Origin: Candidatus Cloacimonadota bacterium
GTDB taxonomy: Bacteria; Cloacimonadota; Cloacimonadia; Cloacimonadales; TCS61
Assembly (NCBI GenBank): GCA_021157645.1
Contig: JAGGWC010000145.1
Span: 1 to 13,146, forward strand
Direction: 5' to 3'
Length of the DNA: 13,146 bases
Below, piece after piece: positions 6,230 through 13,146 of this stretch. Within the stretch, counting starts at the first letter, position 1, and every line of letters starts with the position of its first letter. Under the pieces are notes generated by a model. That model was not told where the DNA came from, ran no database searches, and saw only the letters and a program-made list of their open reading frames with translations. The position numbers and the translations under genes are program-made.

Positions 6230-8125
6230 ATGACTAACACGGAATATACAGCAGGAAATATCAAGGTCTTAAAAGGTCTTGAAGCCGTACGAAAACGTCC
6301 GGCAATGTATATTGGTGGAACCACCGAAAGAGGTTTGCACCATTTGGTTTATGAGGTAGTTGACAATAGTATTGATGAAGCTCTCGCAGGTTATTGTGAT
6401 AGGATAGATATTACTATTCATAAAAATGGCTGGGTTTCAGTTATAGATAACGGGCGAGGTATTCCTGTAGAAATGCATAAAACAGAAAAAATTCCAGCTG
6501 TGCAGGTTGTGATGACAATACTGCATGCTGGAGGGAAATTCGATAATAAATCTTATAAAGTTTCTGGTGGACTGCATGGTGTGGGTGTATCTGTTGTGAA
6601 TGCACTTGCCGAGCATCTGGAAGTAGAAATTTATAAAGATGGTAAAATTTATCATCAAGCTTACGCAAAAGGAAATCCACAAACTAAAGTAGTAGTAACA
6701 GGAAAAACAAATAAAACCGGAACAAAAGTTAGTTTTATTCCTGATAAAACAATTTTTGAAACTACATCATTTAACTTTGATTATCTTTCGACTAGATTAA
6801 GGGAGTTGGCATTCCTTAATAACGGTATATTGATTTCACTGACTGATGAAAATGAGAATAGAACGCATGATTTTCATTATGAAGGTGGAATAAGTTCTTT
6901 TGTAGTATATCTCAATGAAAACAAAAAAGTACTCTCCGCTGAACCTATTTATATTAAGGGAGAAAAAGAAAATACTGAATTCGAAGTAGCAATTCAATAT
7001 AATGAAGGTTTTCAGGAAACAATTAATAGTTTTGCAAACAATATTAATACCATAGAGGGTGGAACGCACCTTAGTGGTTTTAAATCTGGTCTAACCAGGG
7101 CGGTTAATACTTACATAAAAAATGCAAATTTATTAAAAAATGAAAAAGTGTCTCCCGGTGGCGGAGATATTCGTGAAGGTATAACAGCTATTATCAGTGT
7201 GAAACTTCGTGATCCTCAGTTTGAAGGACAAACCAAAACAAAACTGCAGAATAGCGAAATTGAAGGGATAATTAACTCAATTGTATATGAGAAGCTTATG
7301 GAGTTCTTTGAAGAAAACCCTAAAGAAGCAAAACATATTGCAATGAAAGCAATTCTTGGTGCTAGATCTCGTGAAGCGGCTCGTAAAGCTAGAGAATTGA
7401 CTAGAAGAAAATCTGTTCTGGAAAGTGGAAGTCTTCCTGGTAAATTAGCTGATTGCTCAATACAAGATCCATCTCAGACTGAGATCTTCTTGGTTGAGGG
7501 TGATTCTGCTGGCGGCTCTGCAAAAATGGGAAGAGATAGAACTTTCCAGGCAATTCTACCGCTTTGGGGGAAAATGCTCAATACTGAAAAAGCTAGAATT
7601 GATAAAGTACTTAACAATGATAAGATACAACCTGTCATATTGGCTCTTGGTGCTGGTATTGGAGATGAATTTGATATATCAAAATTGCGTTACAATAAAG
7701 TAATTATTATGGCAGATGCTGATGTTGACGGTCTTCATATTGCAACATTACTTCTTACATTTTTCTTTAGATATATGCGTCCTTTGGTGGAATATGGTCA
7801 CATTTATATTGCCAAACCACCTCTGTTCCTGGTAAAAAAAGGAAGAAGTAAAAAATATGCATACTCACCAAAAGAGAGAGATGAGGTGATGAAAGAGATG
7901 GGTGGTCGCGGATTGCATATTCAAAGGTATAAAGGTCTTGGTGAGATGAATGCGGATCAACTATGGGATACCACACTAGATCCGGAAAGGAGAATACTTA
8001 TTTCTGTGAAGATAGATGATGCCATCGAAGCTGATAGAATGTTTACAATATTGATGGGTGATGAAGTAGAACCACGAAGAGAATTTATTGAGAAGAATGC
8101 ACAATATGCAAACGTCGATGTTTAG
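6230..8125 (+). CDS. gyrB: DNA gyrase subunit B
   Basis: 631-residue ATPase subunit of DNA gyrase, which introduces negative supercoils with GyrA. The N-terminal GHKL ATPase domain shows catalytic Glu42 in YEVVDN, Asp73 in VIDNGRGIP, the lid loop GGLHGVGVS at 113-121, and the transducer residues Gln334 and Lys336 in FEGQTKTKL. The TOPRIM domain has EGDSAGG at 424-430 and DADVDG at 496-501, giving Mg-binding Glu424, Asp498 and Asp500. The conserved QRYKGLGEM is at 565-573. The length matches GyrB proteins without the proteobacterial insertion. Two local differences stand out: GLHIATLL (501-508) where gyrase usually has (S/A)HIRTLL, and Trp446 where E. coli has Lys447. Assignment to gyrase instead of topoisomerase IV rests on the partner's GyrA-box. 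The ribosome-binding site GAGG lies 7 bases before the ATG. Confidence 0.95.
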   Translation: MTNTEYTAGNIKVLKGLEAVRKRPAMYIGGTTERGLHHLVYEVVDNSIDEALAGYCDRIDITIHKNGWVSVIDNGRGIPVEMHKTEKIPAVQVVMTILHAGGKFDNKSYKVSGGLHGVGVSVVNALAEHLEVEIYKDGKIYHQAYAKGNPQTKVVVTGKTNKTGTKVSFIPDKTIFETTSFNFDYLSTRLRELAFLNNGILISLTDENENRTHDFHYEGGISSFVVYLNENKKVLSAEPIYIKGEKENTEFEVAIQYNEGFQETINSFANNINTIEGGTHLSGFKSGLTRAVNTYIKNANLLKNEKVSPGGGDIREGITAIISVKLRDPQFEGQTKTKLQNSEIEGIINSIVYEKLMEFFEENPKEAKHIAMKAILGARSREAARKARELTRRKSVLESGSLPGKLADCSIQDPSQTEIFLVEGDSAGGSAKMGRDRTFQAILPLWGKMLNTEKARIDKVLNNDKIQPVILALGAGIGDEFDISKLRYNKVIIMADADVDGLHIATLLLTFFFRYMRPLVEYGHIYIAKPPLFLVKKGRSKKYAYSPKERDEVMKEMGGRGLHIQRYKGLGEMNADQLWDTTLDPERRILISVKIDDAIEADRMFTILMGDEVEPRREFIEKNAQYANVDV

Positions 8126-8133
8126 GGGGATAA

Positions 8134-10845
8134 ATGATACACGATAGATCAAGAATTGAATTATTAGAAATAGAAGATGTATTAAAAAGAAATTATCTGG
8201 AATACTCGATGAGCGTAATTGTTTCCAGAGCATTACCTGATGTTAGAGATGGTTTAAAACCTTCACAACGAAGAATACTTTATGCAATGAACGAACTTAA
8301 TTTAACTCCAGGTAAAGGTTTTAGGAAATGTGCAAAAATTGCCGGTGATACTTCCGGTAACTATCATCCGCATGGTGAGCAGGTTATTTATCCAACCTTA
8401 GTTAGAATGGCTCAAGAATGGAGCTTACGGTATATGTTAGTAAATGGTCAGGGTAACTTTGGTTCTCAAGATGGTGATCCACCGGCTGCTATGCGTTATA
8501 CTGAGGCAAGACTTCAAAAAGCCGCAGTTGATCTCATGGATGATCTTGATAAAGATACTGTTGATTACAAAACAAATTATGATGACACAAGAAAGGAACC
8601 TGTAGTTTTTCCATCTAAATTTCCTAACCTGATGGTTAATGGTTCATCCGGTATTGCTGTGGGAATGGCAACAAATATGGCACCTCATAATGTTGGTGAA
8701 GTTTGTGATGGTATTACGGCTTATGTTGATAATCCTGACATGGAGCCTGCAGAATTTCTTAATTATATAAGCGGACCTGATTTTCCAACTGGCGGTTATA
8801 TTATTGGAAAACAAGGAATTAAAGATTACTTTGAAACGGGTCGTGGTCGAGTAATAATGCGCGGTAAAGCTGCCATTGAAACAAAGAACAATGGCTCTGA
8901 AATGATCGTGATCACAGAAATTCCTTATATGCTTAATAAAAGTCTGCTAATCCATAAGATCGTTAGTGTTGTTAAAGATAAACGAATAGAAGGTATTAGC
9001 GATATTCGTGATGAATCCGGACGACAAGGAATGCGTCTTGTAATTATTGTAAAAAGAAATTATGAGGCAAGTTCAGTCTTGAATAAATTGTATAAATACA
9101 CACAATTACAAGAAAGTTTCAGTGTTAATAACCGAGCTTTAGTAAAAGGTATTCCAATGGTTATTAACATGAAAGATATGATCTCAAATTATGTTGATTT
9201 CCGTCATGAAGTTGTGGTTCGCAGAACTAAGTACGAACTTAGGAATGCTGAGGAACGTCTTCATCTATTAGAAGGTTATAGAATTGCATTGGATAATATT
9301 GATGAGATCATTGCAACAATCAAGGCATCTAAAAATGCTCAGGAAGCTGGTATTAAACTGCAAGAAAAATTTAAACTTTCTGAAATTCAGGCAAAAGCTA
9401 TTTTGGAAATGAGATTGCAAAAACTTACAGGACTTGAAAGAGAAAAAATTGAACAAGAGTATAAAGATATAATCAAGACAGTTAAAAAACTTAAAGGTAT
9501 ACTGGAAGAAAGGTCACTTCGAATGGATATTATTAAAGCAGAAGTTGCTGAGATCAAGAAAAAATATGCTGATCTTAGAAGAACAACAATCTTAGAAGGT
9601 TCTGCAGATATTGAAACTGAAGATATGATAGCTGATGAAGAGATGGTTATTACAATTTCCCGTCATGGATATATTAAACGTCTTCCAATAAGAACTTATA
9701 GGAATCAGGGGAGAGGTGGAAAAGGATTATCAGGTTCAAACCTTAAAGATGAAGACTTTATAGAAAATATTTTTGTTGCATCTACACATGCCTACATCCT
9801 GTTTTTTACAGATCATGGAATCTGTCACTGGCTAAAGGTTCATAGAATACCTAGTTTGGGAAGACTTGCACGGGGAAAAGCAATAGTGAATCTTCTTCAA
9901 CTTGAGAAAGATGAAAAAATTGAAGCATTTGTAACTGTAAGAGATTTTGATGATCCTTATTATGTTACAATGGTAACAAAAAATGGAACAATTAAAAAAT
10001 CTGAATTGAAATCGTTTTCAAGACCAAGAGTTAATGGCATAATAGCTATAAAATTATTGGAAGGCGATAAACTGATTGAAGCAAAAATAACTGAGGGTGA
10101 TAATGACATTATCCTAGCTACTAGAAATGGTTATGCAAATAGGTTTAACGAAACTGATGCTAGATCAATGGGAAGAAATTCACAGGGTGTACGTGGTATA
10201 CGTCTTAGAGATAATGATCAGGTAGTTGCTATGGTAGTAATAAGACGAGAAGGTACACTTTTATCTATAAGTGAGAATGGTTTTGGAAAGCGAACTGAAA
10301 TCAGTGGTTATAAAGTAACAAAACGTGGTTCAAAAGGGGTTATTACACTTAAAACTACTGAACGTAACGGTAAGTTGATTTCACTTCTAGAGGTTGTAGA
10401 TAACGATGATCTGATGATCGTTACGAAAGAAGGCATGATCATTCGTCAGTCTGTGAATAAAATTTCAATTATTGGCAGGAATACACAAGGTGTGAAATTA
10501 ATTGCACTCAATGGTAAAGATAAAGTGTATGATATTGCGAGAATTGTTGCAGAAGATGAGCAGGAAGAAGGTGAAGAAAATACGGAATCTCCAGATCAAA
10601 CAACAGATAATAAATTAACAACTGATTCTAAAGTAGCAGAAAAAAATGAACAACCTCTTGATGAGGAAGTTACAAATGAGACTGCAGATGTTGTTGAAGA
10701 AACCCCTGCTAAAGTTATTGAGAAAGAAAAAGATATTAGTGAGGATGTTTCTGAGGAAGTATTAGAGGAAGAAATAGCTGATAAACATACCACAGAAAAT
10801 GATAATGATCAAGAACAGGAGATTGATTTCGGACTTGACAGCTAA
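8134..10845 (+). CDS. gyrA: DNA gyrase subunit A
   Basis: 903-residue subunit that cuts and rejoins DNA. Catalytic Tyr122 follows Arg121 in AAMRYTEARL, with numbering identical to E. coli. The breakage-reunion domain covers about 1-490 and includes a long coiled-coil arm (about 360-480). The C-terminal beta-pinwheel domain (about 500-805) carries the GyrA-box QGRGGKG at 525-531, which marks it as gyrase and not ParC. The quinolone-determining region reads HPHGEQVIYP, so positions 83 and 87 are Gln and Pro instead of the common Ser and Asp. After residue 806 comes a tail of about 97 residues with roughly 38 acidic residues, about 7 lysines and no arginine, ending in DFGLDS; it is predicted to be disordered. 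The gene begins 8 bases after gyrB, with GGGGA as the ribosome-binding site. Confidence 0.96.
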   Translation: MIHDRSRIELLEIEDVLKRNYLEYSMSVIVSRALPDVRDGLKPSQRRILYAMNELNLTPGKGFRKCAKIAGDTSGNYHPHGEQVIYPTLVRMAQEWSLRYMLVNGQGNFGSQDGDPPAAMRYTEARLQKAAVDLMDDLDKDTVDYKTNYDDTRKEPVVFPSKFPNLMVNGSSGIAVGMATNMAPHNVGEVCDGITAYVDNPDMEPAEFLNYISGPDFPTGGYIIGKQGIKDYFETGRGRVIMRGKAAIETKNNGSEMIVITEIPYMLNKSLLIHKIVSVVKDKRIEGISDIRDESGRQGMRLVIIVKRNYEASSVLNKLYKYTQLQESFSVNNRALVKGIPMVINMKDMISNYVDFRHEVVVRRTKYELRNAEERLHLLEGYRIALDNIDEIIATIKASKNAQEAGIKLQEKFKLSEIQAKAILEMRLQKLTGLEREKIEQEYKDIIKTVKKLKGILEERSLRMDIIKAEVAEIKKKYADLRRTTILEGSADIETEDMIADEEMVITISRHGYIKRLPIRTYRNQGRGGKGLSGSNLKDEDFIENIFVASTHAYILFFTDHGICHWLKVHRIPSLGRLARGKAIVNLLQLEKDEKIEAFVTVRDFDDPYYVTMVTKNGTIKKSELKSFSRPRVNGIIAIKLLEGDKLIEAKITEGDNDIILATRNGYANRFNETDARSMGRNSQGVRGIRLRDNDQVVAMVVIRREGTLLSISENGFGKRTEISGYKVTKRGSKGVITLKTTERNGKLISLLEVVDNDDLMIVTKEGMIIRQSVNKISIIGRNTQGVKLIALNGKDKVYDIARIVAEDEQEEGEENTESPDQTTDNKLTTDSKVAEKNEQPLDEEVTNETADVVEETPAKVIEKEKDISEDVSEEVLEEEIADKHTTENDNDQEQEIDFGLDS

Positions 10846-10876
10846 TCCGTAATAATAAGGCTAAACACAAATCAAT

Positions 10877-10907
10877 GCAGAGACGATTTTTTTATGATCG
10901 TCTCTGC
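10877..10907. repeat. perfect 11-bp hairpin between gyrA and the lipoprotein gene
   Basis: GCAGAGACGAT (10877-10887) and ATCGTCTCTGC (10897-10907) are exact reverse complements with a 9-base T-rich loop. TAATATGT follows, so there is no T-run and this is not a standard terminator. It ends 8 bases before the lipoprotein ribosome-binding site (GAGG, 10916-10919). An RNA processing, stability or T-run-independent termination role is possible. Confidence 0.8.
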
Positions 10908-10926
10908 TAATATGTGAGGTAAAATT

Positions 10927-11541
10927 ATGAAACGATTCATTTTTCCACTATTATTACTTGTTTTAATATTTTCTGGATGCACAATTAAATATGTTCCAGT
11001 TCAAACTGACGGTGTTACGATTGCTGATGACTTTGGTGTTAATAAAACAAAAGCCTATACTTTCGCTGCTGCTAATGAATATTGGAACAAAGAACCACAG
11101 GAATTAACTAATTTTTTTACTACATTCTACGTTTCGATTCAGAATAGGAAACGAGATGATTTAGAAGTTGAGATGAGCGATTTTGGCTTAATCGACCAAA
11201 ATGGTAATCAGTATGATGTAGTAACTCAGGATTATATTGAAAATCTGCTTGCTCCCAGGCAGATCGATTATCTTTTGATCAATGAAAATGAAAAAGAGCC
11301 TATTGATACTGAAGAGTTTTTCAATGAGCAGAAACAGGTTATGAAAGATTGGCAGACAGCTCAGAATAATCTCATAACCTATTCTTTCCATTTTGGGAAG
11401 ATATTACCAGGAGCAAAGAAATCCGGTTTCATTTTTTTTCCTAAATTGGAATCTGTAAATGCTGAATGTGAATTGAGATATAATAATAGAATCATAAAAT
11501 TCATCAGACTTGATGAGAAAAAGAAACAAGAAAAAGAATAA
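10927..11541 (+). CDS. putative lipoprotein of unknown function
   Basis: 204 residues. A lipoprotein signal peptide is visible: MKRF, a hydrophobic core from about 5 to 15, then the lipobox FSGC with the lipidated cysteine at 18. The -3 residue is Phe, which is less usual than Leu. The mature part (about 186 residues) has no motif I recognise. It alternates beta-like stretches (FFTTFYVSIQNR, LITYSFHFG, KSGFIFFPKL) with charged linkers. The run from YVSIQNR through DFGLIDQNGNQYDV resembles beta-sandwich domains that discuss extracellular stability, but this is only an impression. The C-terminus is lysine- and glutamate-rich. GAGG lies 7 bases before the ATG. It may be read through from gyrA or have its own promoter, and it ends at an intrinsic terminator. 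Confidence 0.8.
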   Translation: MKRFIFPLLLLVLIFSGCTIKYVPVQTDGVTIADDFGVNKTKAYTFAAANEYWNKEPQELTNFFTTFYVSIQNRKRDDLEVEMSDFGLIDQNGNQYDVVTQDYIENLLAPRQIDYLLINENEKEPIDTEEFFNEQKQVMKDWQTAQNNLITYSFHFGKILPGAKKSGFIFFPKLESVNAECELRYNNRIIKFIRLDEKKKQEKE

Positions 11542-11559
11542 ATTCAAAATAGGACATAT

Positions 11560-11597
11560 AAAACCTTCAAGGATATTAAATCTTCGAAGGTTTTTTT
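11560..11597 (+). terminator. intrinsic terminator after the lipoprotein gene
   Basis: AAAACCTTC (11560-11568) pairs with GAAGGTTTT (11586-11594), and AAG/CTT extends the stem inward past one bulge. A run of seven T begins at 11591, and a second T-run follows one G and two T later. It isolates the lipoprotein gene from aspS. Confidence 0.88.
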
Positions 11598-11611
11598 GTT
11601 TTTTCAAAGCA

Positions 11612-11617
11612 TTGACA
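11612..11617 (+). promoter_or_regulatory. possible -35 element (TTGACA) of aspS
   Basis: A perfect TTGACA sits between the lipoprotein terminator and aspS, where a promoter is expected. No good TATAAT lies 16-18 bases downstream; the closest is TAAATT, 14 bases downstream. It is followed, after four bases, by ATCAG, as is the TTGACA before gyrB after three bases. Confidence 0.3.
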
Positions 11618-11673
11618 AATTATCAGAAAATTAAATTCTCGCACAAAATTGATATAAATAGAAGGATATGAAT

Positions 11674-13146
11674 ATGTTAGATTTTATTAAAGACAAAAAA
11701 AGAACTCATTATGCAGAGAAATTGAGCAAACAAAATGTTGGTGAAAATGTAACCTTAATGGGTTGGGTTCATCGTCGCAGAGATCTCGGCGGGTTGATTT
11801 TCATTGATATTAGAGATGTTTCAGGAAAAATTCAAATTGTATTTCATCCGGAGAATAAAGCAGTTCATGCAAAAGCTGGTAAACTGAGAAATGAATATGT
11901 GATAGCTGTAAGTGGAAAGATTGTTCTCCGTGATCAACAAAATATTAATAAAGAGATGAAAACTGGAGAGATCGAGGTTGAAGCACAGGAATTGTTTCTT
12001 CTCAATAATTCAGAACCATTACCTGTTCAAATTAATGAAAATGTTCTGGCAGAAGAAGATCTTCGTCTTAAATACCGATATCTTGATTTGCGTCGTGATA
12101 AGCTAAAAGATATAATTCTGATTCGTCATGAGATAGTTTATGCGATTAGAGAATTTTTGGTAAAAAAAGATTTCTTTGAAATTGAAACTCCAATGTTGAT
12201 GAAAAGTACACCTGAAGGTGCAAGAGATTTTCTTGTTCCCAGCAGAGTTCATAATGGGAAATTCTTTGCGCTTCCTCAATCCCCGCAAATATATAAACAG
12301 CTTCTCATGATCGGTGGGTTCGATAGGTATTTCCAGATCGCTCGTTGCTTCCGTGATGAAGACCTGCGAGCAGATAGACAACCGGAATTTACTCAACTTG
12401 ATCTTGAAATGAGTTTTGTAACTCAAGAAGAAATTTTCCAAATTATGGAAGAGTTGTTCAAATATATTTATAATAAAGTTATCAATATTGATCTTCCAAT
12501 TCCGTTTCCACATTTAACTTATAAACAGTCGATGAATCGTTACGGATCTGATAAACCTGATACACGTTTTGGTATGGAATTGAATGATCTTTCCGAGATT
12601 TTGGTAAATTCTGGATTCAAGGTTTTTAGTGGAGCTTTGCAGCATGGTGGAAGTGTACGTTGTGTAGTTGCACAAAGTTGTGCTGGTTACTCTAGGAAAC
12701 AAATTGATATTCTTATAGATAGAGCTAAACATGTTGGCGGTAAAGGACTTGCTTATGTAAAATATCAAGATGGGGAATTCCAAACTGGTATCTCAAAATT
12801 TTTATCAGATGAAGAGAAGAAACAAATTATTAAAATATCCGGAGCAGAGGATGGAGATCTTATCCTTTTTGCTGCTGATACAAATAAAATCGTTTTCAAA
12901 GTACTTTCAGAGATCAGAAATTATCTAGGAAAAGAACTTGAACTTTATGATCCAAAGCAGTTCAATTTATTGTGGATTACTGATTTCCCATTATTCGAAT
13001 ATAACGATGATGAAGAACGTTGGGAAACAGCACATCACATGTTCACTCTGCCAAAAGAAGAGCATCTTAAATATTTTGAAACAGGCGAATATGGGAAGAT
13101 AGAAGGACAATTATATGATCTAGTTTGTAATGGATTGGAGCTTTCA
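11674..13146 (+). CDS. aspS: aspartyl-tRNA synthetase (3' end outside the window)
   Basis: 491 codons are visible, and the frame is open to the last base; bacterial AspRS is usually close to 590 residues. The enzyme charges tRNA-Asp with aspartate in the cytoplasm. An N-terminal OB-fold anticodon-binding domain (about 1-110) has GWVHRRRDLGGLIFIDIRD. The class II catalytic core shows FALPQSPQIYKQLLM at 198-212 and motif 2, CFRDEDLRADRQPEFTQLDLE, near 225-245. The bacterial GAD insertion lies at about 285-420. Class II motif 3 lies beyond the edge. Leu38, in RRRDLGG, corresponds to Leu30 of the discriminating E. coli enzyme. Of two in-frame ATGs, 11674 is chosen because GAAGGA (11661-11666) is 7 bases away, while 11668 would be only 1 base away. 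It has its own transcript after the upstream terminator. Confidence 0.96.
   Translation, partial: MLDFIKDKKRTHYAEKLSKQNVGENVTLMGWVHRRRDLGGLIFIDIRDVSGKIQIVFHPENKAVHAKAGKLRNEYVIAVSGKIVLRDQQNINKEMKTGEIEVEAQELFLLNNSEPLPVQINENVLAEEDLRLKYRYLDLRRDKLKDIILIRHEIVYAIREFLVKKDFFEIETPMLMKSTPEGARDFLVPSRVHNGKFFALPQSPQIYKQLLMIGGFDRYFQIARCFRDEDLRADRQPEFTQLDLEMSFVTQEEIFQIMEELFKYIYNKVINIDLPIPFPHLTYKQSMNRYGSDKPDTRFGMELNDLSEILVNSGFKVFSGALQHGGSVRCVVAQSCAGYSRKQIDILIDRAKHVGGKGLAYVKYQDGEFQTGISKFLSDEEKKQIIKISGAEDGDLILFAADTNKIVFKVLSEIRNYLGKELELYDPKQFNLLWITDFPLFEYNDDEERWETAHHMFTLPKEEHLKYFETGEYGKIEGQLYDLVCNGLELS

Noticed and set aside
6437..6682. overlapping - strand frames within gyrB, and a + strand frame at 7494-7703
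   Set aside because: They are off-frame readings of gyrB, which is fully supported by its GHKL and TOPRIM motifs.
10835..10840. TTGACA at the end of gyrA as a promoter for the lipoprotein gene
   Set aside because: It is part of the Leu-Asp-Ser codons of gyrA, and no -10 match lies 16-18 bases downstream.
12103..12513. 136-codon open frame on the - strand, followed by another of 89 codons at 12514-12783
   Set aside because: Both lie antisense to aspS, whose frame matches AspRS motifs throughout. Their predicted products show no recognisable domain.
1..13146. mobile element, defence system, CRISPR array, tRNA or rRNA
   Set aside because: I found no transposase or integrase motif, no regularly spaced repeats and no cloverleaf or rRNA sequence. 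All substantial coding regions are accounted for by the ten genes.

Overview
The window is an AT-rich bacterial chromosome segment. It carries ten protein-coding genes, all on the + strand: nine complete, and aspS running off the right edge. Every gene has a clear ribosome-binding site, a stop-start overlap, or both. I see no tRNA, rRNA, CRISPR array, transposase, phage gene or integration site, and no broken gene. The organism looks like a diderm: there is a lipoprotein with a lipobox, and a gyrB lacking the proteobacterial insertion. An FCB-group or Cloacimonadota-like lineage is my weak guess from gene content and base composition; nothing here proves it.

Layout. (1) 38-2074 encodes a divergent EF-G paralogue, closed by a strong intrinsic terminator. 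(2) 2139-5940 is a tight unit of yebC, ruvC, ruvA, rsmB and a two-PASTA membrane protein, with 4-base stop-start overlaps at yebC/ruvC (TTGA) and ruvA/rsmB (ATGA). ruvB, the usual partner of ruvA, is absent and rsmB sits in its place. (3) 5941-6229 is a 289-base intergenic region with two hairpins, a candidate promoter element, phased A-tracts and a tiny open frame that overlaps the gyrB start. (4) 6230-10845 is gyrB-gyrA, 8 bases apart. (5) 10927-11541 is a lipoprotein of unknown function, preceded by a perfect 11-bp hairpin and followed by an intrinsic terminator. (6) 11674 onward is aspS, encoding a bacterial-type aspartyl-tRNA synthetase, cut before its motif 3.

How the genes fit together. 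Most are core information processing: ribosome function (EF-G-like, YebC, RsmB), Holliday-junction processing (RuvA, RuvC), DNA supercoiling (GyrA, GyrB) and tRNA charging (AspRS). The PASTA protein and the lipoprotein are the two cell-envelope proteins and the least understood.

I did not find a convincing new biological system. The points most worth a second look are: Gln and Pro at the two main quinolone-contact positions of GyrA; loss of the catalytic His in the EF-G-like GTPase; a ParE-like TOPRIM motif in GyrB; a long acidic tail on GyrA; and two strong intergenic hairpins without a following T-tract, one before gyrB and one after gyrA.
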